Assembly (NCBI GenBank): GCA_021203815.1
Contig: JAJQAL010000008.1
Span: 1-34,372 of the forward strand
Length of the DNA: 34,372 nt
Source: Coprobacillus sp.
GTDB lineage: Bacteria; Bacillota_I; Bacilli_A; RFN20; CAG-826
Reading direction: 5' to 3'
The notes beneath the pieces were generated by a model. It ran no database searches. It was not told the origin of the DNA and saw only the letters and a program-made list of their open reading frames with translations. This document shows positions 1-7,561 of the stretch, piece after piece. Numbering within the stretch: position 1 is the first letter of the stretch; the number at the start of each line of letters is the position of its first letter. The position numbers were made by a program, and so were the translations under genes.

Positions 1-435
1 GATGTTCACACCATAGATCACTTCCTTTTTGGAGATAAATTTGTTTATCTCATAATCGACAGGTATTTTCATGGCGATTTATCTGGAAAAGGAAGAGATG
101 GGTCACTTATTTTTGTTCCTAATAATGGGAAAAGGCAATATGTCACTAATCCCTTTGGTACTCTAAAAGAGTACACCTCTACTATAGAAAACTTGACAAA
201 CTTCCCAAATTCGTCAATTATAGGTATTGTTCTTGTAAATGATGATTGCAAAGTTGCAATCATGAATGAATCTGAACAGTTCTTTATTGCGAACAGAAGC
301 GATTTAGCTAGTCTAGTAAAGGATATTGAATCTCGGGATAGTGAATATCTCTATGAAGATCAGCTCTCACTCAAAGTGAAAGAAATCGCTAGTATGAATC
401 TAAATGAAAGGAAAGGCAAAACAAATGAGCGATAA
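1..435 (+). CDS. NERD-like domain protein, 5'-truncated by window edge
   Basis: Frame 1 is open from the first base to the TAA at 433-435, so 144 C-terminal residues are visible and the start lies outside the window. The opening residues (DVHTIDHFLFGDKFVYLIID) followed by a GxLxG turn, an NP motif and a predicted beta strand IIGIVLVND resemble the nuclease-related NERD domain, which begins around an IDH motif and continues to a strand ending in a catalytic E-x-K. Here the expected E-x-K position reads I-D-R, so nuclease activity is uncertain. The gene overlaps the next one by 11 bp, implying co-transcription. The NERD assignment is inference from pattern and not a database match. Confidence 0.5.
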   Translation, partial: DVHTIDHFLFGDKFVYLIIDRYFHGDLSGKGRDGSLIFVPNNGKRQYVTNPFGTLKEYTSTIENLTNFPNSSIIGIVLVNDDCKVAIMNESEQFFIANRSDLASLVKDIESRDSEYLYEDQLSLKVKEIASMNLNERKGKTNER

Positions 436-1588
436 TTACAGCGATATTATCGATAATGATCAGCTAACGAACACAAATTTATGGCGTTCCGCTATGAATA
501 TTTATCGTGGTCAATGGGCAACTAACTGGATTTTGTCCTTTATTTTCATTTTGGTAACCTGTGGAATTCTTCTAATTGGGCTTTATAGTTACACGATTAT
601 TCTCATTTTTGTTTTAATTCCGCTTATAATTTTGCCTCTTTTCTATGCCACTTTAAGTGCTCATTATAAAGTCTATAAAGAAGGGGCCAAGATTACCTTT
701 CAAAGCTTTTTCTCAGATTTTGCAGCCTTTTACAAAAGAAGCAGCAGAGGAACGTTTAGTTTTTGGAAGTCTTTCCTCGTTTATATAGTGGCTTATTTAA
801 TTTGCGAAATTCTATTCCAATATATTGCTCTACTTGTTTGTCAAAGCATTGATGCTGAAGTTTTCTCTGAGATGAATACTCTTCTTGGAACGATAGAGAC
901 TAGCTATCCTACATTTGGAGAAGTTTATGATGTCCTTGGAGATGAATGTTATAGGATGTACATGACCTATCTTGCGGTCGCTATGATGCCCACAATGGCG
1001 ATTCCAGTTATATTCTTTATCTTTGTTGTCTTTAAATCTTCGCTTTCAATTTATTATAGACAGGCTCATCCCGCCGTTAATCCCTCTTCGGTTAATAATA
1101 CCTTCCAAATGACTTTAAGAAATAATAAGACTCCATATCGAAAAGACCTATGGTCAATGATTGGACCTATTCTGGGATTATATGTAGCTGGGTATGCTAT
1201 TACCGGTGTTCTACTTCTTATTTTTATGGATAGTTACGGCGGCTATTACTATTACCCATCTATTCTTGGTATTGTCGGTGGGTTTGTTGCTATCTTCTTC
1301 TTTATGCCTTTTTATATGCCGGCGTCGGTATCATTCTATGAGAAATGGCAGAAAGAATATGACAACTCGAATTTAAGATATACCGCTATGATGGCGGACC
1401 GTTTTGCTCAGCAAGCTCAGATGGCGGAGCAGCAGAGAAAGATTATGGAAGACCAGATGAGACAGCAGGGAATAGACCCTGATGACTACCGTAACCAGAA
1501 TAATAATCAGGAGGAATCTCCTAATGATAATAATGGTGATGATGGTCCGAGTGGTTGTAGTGATGACGGAGGCTTCTGGTCTAACTAA
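425..1588 (+). CDS. Multi-pass membrane protein of unknown function
   Basis: 387 residues. I chose the ATG at 425 over the ATG at 404 because an AAAGGAAAGG stretch (408-417) lies at good spacing before it. The protein has a short hydrophilic N-terminus and several hydrophobic segments, including a long pair at about residues 33-80, others near 115-140 and 180-210, and a pair near 245-300. A cytoplasmic-looking tail follows that is rich in Gln and Met and then Asn, Asp and Gly (about 335-387), probably disordered. No catalytic motif was recognised. It is translationally coupled to the upstream NERD-like gene by an 11 bp overlap. The ends of the membrane segments are estimated by eye. Confidence 0.7.
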   Translation: MSDNYSDIIDNDQLTNTNLWRSAMNIYRGQWATNWILSFIFILVTCGILLIGLYSYTIILIFVLIPLIILPLFYATLSAHYKVYKEGAKITFQSFFSDFAAFYKRSSRGTFSFWKSFLVYIVAYLICEILFQYIALLVCQSIDAEVFSEMNTLLGTIETSYPTFGEVYDVLGDECYRMYMTYLAVAMMPTMAIPVIFFIFVVFKSSLSIYYRQAHPAVNPSSVNNTFQMTLRNNKTPYRKDLWSMIGPILGLYVAGYAITGVLLLIFMDSYGGYYYYPSILGIVGGFVAIFFFMPFYMPASVSFYEKWQKEYDNSNLRYTAMMADRFAQQAQMAEQQRKIMEDQMRQQGIDPDDYRNQNNNQEESPNDNNGDDGPSGCSDDGGFWSN

Positions 1589-1610
1589 AAAAAAAGAGAC
1601 TAATGTCTCA
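1587..1610 (-). terminator. Intrinsic terminator for tRNA-Gly
   Basis: Reading the minus strand, GAGAC-ATTA-GTCTC forms a 5 bp hairpin followed by nine T residues, starting 4 bases after the CCA end of tRNA-Gly. The T-tract overlaps the TAA stop of the convergent membrane-protein gene. Confidence 0.7.
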
Positions 1611-1614
1611 CTAA

Positions 1615-1688
1615 TGGAGCAGGTGACGGGAATCGGACCCGCGTATCTACCTTGGCAAGGTAGTGTTCTGCCACTGAACTACACCTGC
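1615..1688 (-). tRNA. tRNA-Gly (anticodon GCC)
   Basis: 74 nt with encoded CCA. The 7 bp acceptor is GCAGGTG/CACCTGC, the anticodon arm is CTACC-TTGCCAA-GGTAG (anticodon GCC), and the T stem is GCGGG/CCCGT. The T loop reads TCCGATT, so position 55 is C instead of the near-universal U (see findings). It has its own promoter and terminator. Confidence 0.95.
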
Positions 1689-1703
1689 AATCGCAGTATG
1701 ATT

Positions 1704-1731
1704 ATTATAGCAAAATAGACAAAATATGCAA
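1704..1731 (-). promoter_or_regulatory. Promoter of tRNA-Gly
   Basis: On the minus strand TTGCAT, a 16-base spacer and TATAAT lie 15 bases upstream of the mature tRNA-Gly 5' end. The TTGC-type -35 recurs at other promoters in this window. Confidence 0.6.
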
Positions 1732-1753
1732 TATAAAAAAAGAAAGGAAATGT

Positions 1754-3427
1754 ATGACAACTGATAAAGAACTTGCTGATCTTATCTTTCCAGATGTCAG
1801 TGAAACTATTGATGATTTAGAGGCTCGATATCCAGCGAGAAATTTAAAAGAGGGCGCGGAAGTTACAAGGTTTGCTCCATCTCCGACCGGTTTTTTACAT
1901 ACCGGTTCTTTATTCACTTCTATGGTTTGTCGTAAGGTAGCCACGCAAACAGGCGGGGTCTTCTTTATTCGCTTAGAAGATACCGACACAAAAAGAGAAG
2001 TAGAAAACTCAAGAACCATCCTTTTCGAACAATTAAAATCATTCAATATAATCCCAGATGAGGGATATTTTGGAAATGAAGAAAAGGGTTTATATGGTCC
2101 TTATGTTCAATCAAAAAGAGCAGATGTTTATAAAGTAGTTATTAAACATTTAATAGAAATTGGACGCGCTTATCCTTGCTTCTGTACGCCAGAAGAACTT
2201 GATGAAATAAGAAAAGAACAAGAGGAAGCAAAATTATTAACTGGGTATTACGGCCAATTTGCAAAGTATAGATTTATCTCAAATGATGAGCGAAAAGCCC
2301 TCATTGAAAGTGGAAAACCCTACGTAATCCGCTTTAAATCACTTGGAAATCATGTTAAAAAAATCAAAGTTCACGATTTAATTCATAAAGATTTTGATAT
2401 TGCTCAAAACGATTTAGATATTGTTATCTTTAAAAGCGACGGACTCCCTACTTATCATTTTGCGCATGTTGTCGATGATCATTTTATGAGAACCACCACT
2501 GTTATCCGTGGCGAAGAGTGGATTGCGTCTCTTCCAATTCATTTAGATTTATTTGAAGCATTAGGTTGGGAACCTCCTAAATATGCGCATATCCCGCTTA
2601 TTCTTAAATTAGATGAGGAGGGACATAAACGTAAATTGTCTAAGAGACTTGATCCTGAAGCCGCTGTTTCATATTTTATTGAGGAGGGTTATCCTAGTGA
2701 AGCTGTCATTATGTATCTAATGACTATTGCTAATACCAATTTTGAGGAATGGATTTTCCAGCATCATTTCAAAGACATGGATCAATTTGAATTTTCTTTT
2801 GATAAAATGTCGTCGGACGGCTCGTTATTTGATATTAATAAATTGACTTTCTTTTCTAGAGAAATCCTTGCGAATTACACTAAATCTGAAATTACTGATG
2901 CGATTTTAGAATATGCAAAGAAGTATAATAAGGATTTAGAAACCCTCATTGAAAACGACCGAACCTACTTTGAGGAGATTATGAATATAGAAAGGGAGAG
3001 AGACAATCCCCGAAAGGACTATGATAAATACTCAAATATATATGATTCTGTTGGCTTCTTCTATGACGAAATATACGGTGATTTAATTTCAAATCCCTCT
3101 ATTCTCCCCTTTAATCATGAGAAATTTAGCAATTCTATTATAAAAGAAGTGCTCCAGGCCTTATATGATAATATCAATTTGCCAGATGAAGAAAGCGACT
3201 GGTTTGCTAATATTAAGAAAATAGGTGGTAGTATTGGTTTTGCGGAAAATAATCGCGCATTTAAAGAGAATCCTGATTTATATAAGGGAGTTGTCGCCGA
3301 TGTAGCGGAAATTTTAAGAATTACGCTTACATGTAGAAAAAACTCCCCCAATCTTTATTATGTTATGAAAGTATTGGGGTTAGAACGCAGTAAACAAAGA
3401 ATTGCACATATGATATCTTTGTTATAG
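1754..3427 (+). CDS. gltX: Glutamyl-tRNA synthetase
   Basis: 557 residues. It charges tRNA-Glu with glutamate in the cytoplasm. The class I signature is RFAPSPTGFLHTGS (HIGH equivalent at residues 49-52), followed by RLEDTD and a KLSKR loop at 294-298. The protein is about 70 residues longer than the common ~485-residue bacterial GluRS and begins with an extra N-terminal segment, like the long GluRS form of many Clostridia, so the length is not an error. AAAGGA (1742-1747) lies a few bases before the ATG. A tRNA-Glu(CUC) gene starts 11 bases after the stop, so enzyme and substrate are probably transcribed together. Confidence 0.95.
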   Translation: MTTDKELADLIFPDVSETIDDLEARYPARNLKEGAEVTRFAPSPTGFLHTGSLFTSMVCRKVATQTGGVFFIRLEDTDTKREVENSRTILFEQLKSFNIIPDEGYFGNEEKGLYGPYVQSKRADVYKVVIKHLIEIGRAYPCFCTPEELDEIRKEQEEAKLLTGYYGQFAKYRFISNDERKALIESGKPYVIRFKSLGNHVKKIKVHDLIHKDFDIAQNDLDIVIFKSDGLPTYHFAHVVDDHFMRTTTVIRGEEWIASLPIHLDLFEALGWEPPKYAHIPLILKLDEEGHKRKLSKRLDPEAAVSYFIEEGYPSEAVIMYLMTIANTNFEEWIFQHHFKDMDQFEFSFDKMSSDGSLFDINKLTFFSREILANYTKSEITDAILEYAKKYNKDLETLIENDRTYFEEIMNIERERDNPRKDYDKYSNIYDSVGFFYDEIYGDLISNPSILPFNHEKFSNSIIKEVLQALYDNINLPDEESDWFANIKKIGGSIGFAENNRAFKENPDLYKGVVADVAEILRITLTCRKNSPNLYYVMKVLGLERSKQRIAHMISLL

Positions 3428-3438
3428 AATAATCCTGT

Positions 3439-3513
3439 GGTCCCATGGTCAAGAGGTTAAGACGAGACCCTCTCAAGGTCTAATCCCCGGTTCGATTCCG
3501 GGTGGGATCACCA
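3439..3513 (+). tRNA. tRNA-Glu (anticodon CUC)
   Basis: 75 nt with encoded CCA. The acceptor is GGTCCCA/TGGGATC, the anticodon loop is CTCTCAA in an AGACC/GGTCT stem, and the T arm is CCCGG-TTCGATT-CCGGG. Anticodon CUC reads only GAG. It lies directly downstream of gltX. The window also has a tRNA-Glu(UUC) at 13057. Confidence 0.93.
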
Positions 3514-3723
3514 AAAACTATTCAAAAAAAACAAAAAAGGCCATACATACTAATTAAAAAATTTAAAAAAAATTTAATTTTAAAAATTCGAAAAAAACCG
3601 CAATTTCCATACAAAAAATTTGATATTAAAATTAAAGTTAGAAACTGCGCTTTTTTTAATAAATTTTCTTTTGCATTACGCGCGAAAACAATTAAAATAT
3701 AAAACATAAAGGAGATTCTATTT
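3514..3723 (+). other. A-rich intergenic stretch with a possible long hairpin
   Basis: 210 bases dominated by A and T runs. The open frames here translate to Lys/Phe-rich low complexity and are not credible genes. CGCAATTTC (3599-3607) and GAAACTGCG (3641-3649) can pair with one mismatch around a 33-base loop, followed by a T7 run (3651-3657). This could terminate the gltX/tRNA-Glu transcript, but the long loop makes it uncertain. The 3' end holds the promoter and ribosome binding site (AAAGGAG) of the next gene. Confidence 0.4.
3671..3698 (+). promoter_or_regulatory. Promoter of the 3724 membrane protein gene
   Basis: TTGCAT (3671-3676), a 16-base spacer and TAAAAT (3693-3698). The predicted transcript would start about 20 bases before the ATG and include an AAAGGAG ribosome binding site. 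Confidence 0.5.
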
Positions 3724-5397
3724 ATGGAAAAAGAAAAGAAATCTAAATCTTTACTAATAATTGGTTTAATTGCTTTATGCCTTGTTGTTGTTTTTGTAGT
3801 TTTCTATTTCTTACAATATCTATTCCTTGCTGAGGAAGGTGTAGGATTTGTTGATTACTTAAATAATGTCCAAGTAAAACAAATGACCGATTACTTCCAA
3901 TTTGGAGGTACGAGTTATGAGTGGGGCGATCTCTGGGCAAATACAAATTTACTTGCCGGATATCTCACATTACTTGTGTGCGTAATCCTTCTTATTGTTT
4001 CTATAGTAATGGCCTGTGTTAAAAAGAATGGCTGGGTCTTATTAGGATGGCTTCCAATCTTAGTCCTCACTGCTGGTGTCTTCGACATGGCAGGAACAAT
4101 TGAGGTTCCAGGATTCATGTCATTCATTGTTACTAACATTAACGACTTTAGAGATGGTGCTGAGGGTCTTACCGCATTAAGATTCTCTTACTTCCTTATT
4201 GTTCAAATTATTTACGCTCTTGGTTGTCTCTTTGCAGCAGTTTACTGGATTATGTGTTTAGTCCGTACTTGCAAGAGACCAGTTGGGGCTTTCGATGAAG
4301 AAGTCGAGCTCGAAGAAGAAATTGAGCTTGAGGAAGAGAATCCATTTGATTCCTTCACCGACAGCGAAGATGTTGAGCCTGAGCCAATTCCACTCTTTGT
4401 AGCGGAACCTGAGGCTGAAGTCGAAGAAGTTGCCCCTGTTGCTGAGAAAGTCGCTGTTGCTCCTGAAGCTCCAGTTGAGGAGACTGTTGCTCCTGCTAGT
4501 GCAACCGATGAACTCATTGAGATGTTAAAAGAAGTCGTTAGAGAGACTGTTAAAGAGGAGCTTGGTCATCCTAGTGAGGGCGAGCCTCATCATCACACCA
4601 GTGCTGTTGGTGGACCTCTTGTTGTCCAGTATTTCAATGGACCAGTTCCAACTAACGTCATTCCCCATCATGCGCATCATGAAGGCGGCCACGAACACCA
4701 CGAAGGTGGAGAGCCACACGAAGGAAGTTGCGATGATGATGAACATCATCCATGTGGTCCCTACGAACAGCAATTTGTCGATCCTAATGTCACCCCAATT
4801 GTGGTAAATATTTACCCCAATGGTGAAACTTGCGTTTCTGATTATGAGGAGGAAGAGGTTTGTGAGCCTGCGCCAGAGCCAGCTCCTGCAGCTCCAGTAA
4901 AAGCTGCAAAGCCAAAACCCACCCCCGTCAGAGAAACAGTTAGTGATGAAGTTCCTGTTGTAGGACCTGTCGATGACAGTAAGATTGTCCGTATTCCATT
5001 CCAGACTAGAATAGTCGCCGCGGAAAAGGACATGAAGGACAACTATAATGTCCTAAAGAACACCATTCTCTCTTATGGTGTGAAATCCCGTGTGTCAAAC
5101 AGTGGTGATACATTCCGTCTCCACCGCAAGACCTACATTAAGATTACCATTGCTGGTAAGAGCCTAAAGCTCTACTACGCTCTTGATCCTCGTGATTATG
5201 CGGAAAGCACAATCCCTGTGCAAGATGCTGGTGATATTGCCATCTATCAGGATATTCCACTTGTGTTCAAAGTGAGATCTCCTCTCTCCCTTAGAAGAGC
5301 CATTGTTCTCATCAATGAGCTCATGGAGAAGAATGATCTCGAGCAAGGAGAAGTCCATCAGATAGATTGGGTTAAAAGAATTGCTCAAGGCCAATAA
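3724..5397 (+). CDS. Four-helix membrane protein with acidic/His-rich linker and conserved C-terminal domain
   Basis: 557 residues in three parts. Part one has four hydrophobic segments (about 10-35, 75-97, 102-124, 152-182). Part two is a long low-complexity cytoplasmic or surface linker, very acidic with Pro/Ala/Val (190-275) and then strikingly His-rich (about 283-345, several HH and HHH runs mixed with Glu, Asp and two Cys). Part three is a compact C-terminal domain (about 423-555) starting RIPFQTR and containing SYGVKSR, KITIAGKSLKLYYALDP and a late IVLINELMEKN helix. I recognise this C-terminal pattern as recurring in uncharacterised Firmicutes proteins but cannot name its function. The gene has its own promoter and terminator, so it looks monocistronic. 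The His cluster suggests divalent-metal binding, which is inference. Confidence 0.75.
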   Translation: MEKEKKSKSLLIIGLIALCLVVVFVVFYFLQYLFLAEEGVGFVDYLNNVQVKQMTDYFQFGGTSYEWGDLWANTNLLAGYLTLLVCVILLIVSIVMACVKKNGWVLLGWLPILVLTAGVFDMAGTIEVPGFMSFIVTNINDFRDGAEGLTALRFSYFLIVQIIYALGCLFAAVYWIMCLVRTCKRPVGAFDEEVELEEEIELEEENPFDSFTDSEDVEPEPIPLFVAEPEAEVEEVAPVAEKVAVAPEAPVEETVAPASATDELIEMLKEVVRETVKEELGHPSEGEPHHHTSAVGGPLVVQYFNGPVPTNVIPHHAHHEGGHEHHEGGEPHEGSCDDDEHHPCGPYEQQFVDPNVTPIVVNIYPNGETCVSDYEEEEVCEPAPEPAPAAPVKAAKPKPTPVRETVSDEVPVVGPVDDSKIVRIPFQTRIVAAEKDMKDNYNVLKNTILSYGVKSRVSNSGDTFRLHRKTYIKITIAGKSLKLYYALDPRDYAESTIPVQDAGDIAIYQDIPLVFKVRSPLSLRRAIVLINELMEKNDLEQGEVHQIDWVKRIAQGQ

Positions 5398-5421
5398 CTA
5401 GTTAAGTCTTAATAAACAATT

Positions 5422-5446
5422 AATCCCTCCTAGTGAGGGATTTTTT
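5422..5446 (+). terminator. Intrinsic terminator after the 3724 gene
   Basis: AATCCCTC (5422-5429) pairs with GAGGGATT (5435-5442) around a 5-base loop, followed by a T run to 5446. Confidence 0.85.
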
Positions 5447-5447
5447 G

Positions 5448-5475
5448 TATGCTTTTTATTTAGAAAGTATATAAT
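5448..5475 (+). promoter_or_regulatory. Promoter placing the transcript start at the 5483 ATG
   Basis: TATGCT (5448-5453), a 16-base spacer and TATAAT (5470-5475). The ATG follows after only 7 bases, leaving no room for a ribosome binding site, so the mRNA is predicted to be leaderless. Confidence 0.55.
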
Positions 5476-5482
5476 ATAAAGC

Positions 5483-5665
5483 ATGCCAAACATTAGAAAA
5501 GACGATCCACTTGAAGAAAGAGGCGAACAAGACCACAAGTTCGACATTCATAACAAAACCGATAGAGGTATTCTTATTACTATTATTGTCATTGTCCTCA
5601 TCGCTATTGCTTTAATCGTTTTAGCGGTCTATGGTTACTATAACTGGAGAGTCTACGATGTCTAA
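5483..5665 (+). CDS. Small single-pass membrane protein
   Basis: 60 residues: a charged N-terminal half (MPNIRKDDPLEERGEQDHKF) and one strongly hydrophobic helix (about 29-50, Ile/Val/Leu/Ala), ending NWRVYDV. The gene overlaps the HflX-like GTPase gene by 8 bp (ATG at 5658 inside the last codons), so the two are probably translationally coupled. It has no recognisable family. The coupling and the clear promoter make it more likely a real small gene than a chance frame. It may anchor or partner the GTPase, which is inference only. Confidence 0.65.
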   Translation: MPNIRKDDPLEERGEQDHKFDIHNKTDRGILITIIVIVLIAIALIVLAVYGYYNWRVYDV

Positions 5666-6908
5666 AGATCCTTACCGACATGGCATCATCGTTTTAGATT
5701 TTATAAATAGTGAGAAGCAGAATTTTCTCCTCGAGATGTGCTCTTACTTTTTTTATATGCCCCTTGATGTCGTTTTCCTCGCTGGTGATGACTTAGATGA
5801 GGACGAGGAAGAAGAGAGTGAAACTATAACGGAAGTCGAAATTGACGAGACCTATTACTACGAAAAAGATGTCTTCTTCTCCCTTATGGACCGACTTGAA
5901 GAGCTTAAAGGAACTCTAGAAGAAGGAGACTCCTATGAAGTGATTCTTCCTATGGATTTAACTAGTAAACAAAGAGAAATGTTTTACCGACACATGCCCT
6001 TCCCTTTTTGGGAATATAGCGCTATTGTGATTAATTATCTTGCGGCGAACGCGAAGGGCGAGATGAGTGAGGTTCTCGTTGAAAGAATGTTTAGTGAAAT
6101 TAGTAAAAGAGAAGCCCATACCTACGCAGAAAGTACGCGTATGGCTAATATCGCCATTAAAAGAGAAAAGAACTACCTAAAAAATAGTGAAGAATATCTC
6201 GTCCCGATAATCGAGTCAAGAAAGAATAAGATTCTTAAATATTATAATAGTGATATCCCAATCATCGCTTTAATCGGCTATCCAAGCGCGGGGAAATCGA
6301 CGCTTTTTAATAATCTTCTTTCTAGTCTTACTGGAGTTAAAGCGAAAAGAGAGCCCTTTACTATTGAGCCTAAATATAAGCATATAAAAAACTTCCGTTA
6401 TCCCGATTTCTATCTCATGAATGGAACCGGGCTTATTATCTCGGAAGCGGATTTTATTTTTTCTAATTTAGCCCCTTACTACGAAGAATACGGCTACGCT
6501 GATCTCGTGGTTAATATCGTTGACACCACAAACGCTGATTATCTTAGTATTATTACTAATAGTGAGAATTTCCTTAAAGAGAGACAAGTTAATCCCCATC
6601 AAAAAGTCGTGCATCTCCTTAGTAAATCAGACTTAGAAAACTCGGTTATAAGAAAAATACCCCGCTCTAACGAGCTTCTTATCTCCCTTGCTAATAGCGA
6701 TGACACCGATGATATATTAGCCTTTATATTTTCCGAGCTATATAGCGAGTGGCCCCTTCTTCATCTATTTCTTCCCTACGAAGTAAGTAAAGAAAAACTC
6801 TTTAAGCACGCCTATGTTACCACGCTTGAAGAAAAAGAAAACGGCTACGAAGTAACCGCTTATCTTAATCCTAAGTATTTAAATCTATATAATGATTATA
6901 TCGTGTAG
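5658..6908 (+). CDS. Divergent HflX-like GTPase
   Basis: 416 residues. I chose ATG 5658, not the earlier frame start at 5631, because GGAGAG (5646-5651) precedes it and it overlaps the upstream stop. Residues 1-200 have the layout of the HflX N-terminal domain and its helical linker, but the family's PGE(T/S)-x-LE segment is not recognisable and an acidic run (about 45-65) is inserted. A P-loop GYPSAGKS is at 207-214, the region where G3 (DxxG) is expected reads NGTG (255-258), and a G4-like SKSD is at 322-325. HflX normally splits or rescues stalled ribosomes. This copy may have altered GTP hydrolysis because the G3 Asp is Asn. The last 13 bases overlap the convergent gmk gene. Confidence 0.7.
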   Translation: MSKDPYRHGIIVLDFINSEKQNFLLEMCSYFFYMPLDVVFLAGDDLDEDEEEESETITEVEIDETYYYEKDVFFSLMDRLEELKGTLEEGDSYEVILPMDLTSKQREMFYRHMPFPFWEYSAIVINYLAANAKGEMSEVLVERMFSEISKREAHTYAESTRMANIAIKREKNYLKNSEEYLVPIIESRKNKILKYYNSDIPIIALIGYPSAGKSTLFNNLLSSLTGVKAKREPFTIEPKYKHIKNFRYPDFYLMNGTGLIISEADFIFSNLAPYYEEYGYADLVVNIVDTTNADYLSIITNSENFLKERQVNPHQKVVHLLSKSDLENSVIRKIPRSNELLISLANSDDTDDILAFIFSELYSEWPLLHLFLPYEVSKEKLFKHAYVTTLEEKENGYEVTAYLNPKYLNLYNDYIV

Positions 6909-7447
6909 CCCCTTTTAGTGAGCTCCTCTACGTATTTAGCGTATATATCCCTAGTCACCTCTTCGACATTTTGCGTCTGTGAATTCACTCTAAAGTCGAC
7001 ACTTGGGATTTTTTCTTCCGCAAAAGCGGTGCGGTCGTGGACGATTCGGCCTCTAGCGTCCTCGACATTATCCCCTCTTAGCATCATCCTTTCAAATCTC
7101 ACCTCTTCAGTGGAGTCGAGATAGAAGGTAATAATAGTGGGGTCAGATAGGGCCATATAGCTTTTTAGTCCTTCAGGGTCAATAACCACGGAGGTATATA
7201 GGTCTATTCCGTCTTTTGTACTTCCATAGTAGTTATTATTAAATTCAGTGTATTCAATGAATTTATCATCATAGATCATTTCTAAAAATGTCTCTTTACT
7301 AACGAAGTGGTAGTCCACGCCGTCGACCTCTCCACTTCTTTTTTCTCTTGTCGTCGTCGTGATGACTTTTTTTATTCCAAAAAAATCGAATAGCTGCTTG
7401 GCTACCTCTGTTTTCCCTGATGCACTTGCTCCCGCTAAAACAATCAT
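6896..7447 (-). CDS. gmk: Guanylate kinase-like protein
   Basis: 183 residues. Guanylate kinase phosphorylates GMP/dGMP with ATP in purine nucleotide synthesis. The P-loop is GASASGKT (6-13). The GMP-binding segment TTTREKRSGEVDGVDYHFV and the following FIEYTEFNNNYYGS closely follow the family pattern, as does the RGDNVEDARGRI lid region. It is slightly shorter than typical Gmk (about 200-210) because the N-terminus starts directly at the first strand, and the P-loop differs from the usual GPSGVGKG. AAGGA lies upstream. It is convergent with the HflX-like gene with a 13 bp overlap. It could be a Gmk paralogue acting on another (d)NMP. Confidence 0.85.
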   Translation of the reverse strand: MIVLAGASASGKTEVAKQLFDFFGIKKVITTTTREKRSGEVDGVDYHFVSKETFLEMIYDDKFIEYTEFNNNYYGSTKDGIDLYTSVVIDPEGLKSYMALSDPTIITFYLDSTEEVRFERMMLRGDNVEDARGRIVHDRTAFAEEKIPSVDFRVNSQTQNVEEVTRDIYAKYVEELTKRGYTI

Positions 7448-7483
7448 TTTCTATGTCTTTTCCTTACTTTATAGGTAAATTAT

Positions 7484-7514
7484 AAACTTTTTTAAACTTT
7501 TTTAAATTTTTTTT
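7484..7514. other. Phased T-tracts between gmk and the pilus operon
   Basis: T runs at 7488-7493, 7498-7503 and 7507-7514 recur at about 10-base intervals, each preceded by AAA(C). Helically phased A/T tracts bend DNA. They lie upstream of both the gmk promoter region (minus) and the pilus operon (plus, first ATG 7562), where the only -10-like element is TATAAG (7543-7548) and no good -35 is seen. Confidence 0.45.
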
Positions 7515-7561
7515 ACCAAAAAAGCCACTTTTCGCTAATACATATAAGTAGGAGGTAAATT

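Noticed and set aside
3502-3707. Open frames of 61-66 residues on both strands after tRNA-Glu
   Set aside because: They overlap the tRNA 3' end, lack ribosome binding sites and translate into Lys/Phe/Asn low complexity driven by the A/T runs.
4242-4517. Ser/Thr-rich open frame on the minus strand inside the 3724 gene
   Set aside because: It is the antisense shadow of the acidic Glu/Pro/Ala linker.
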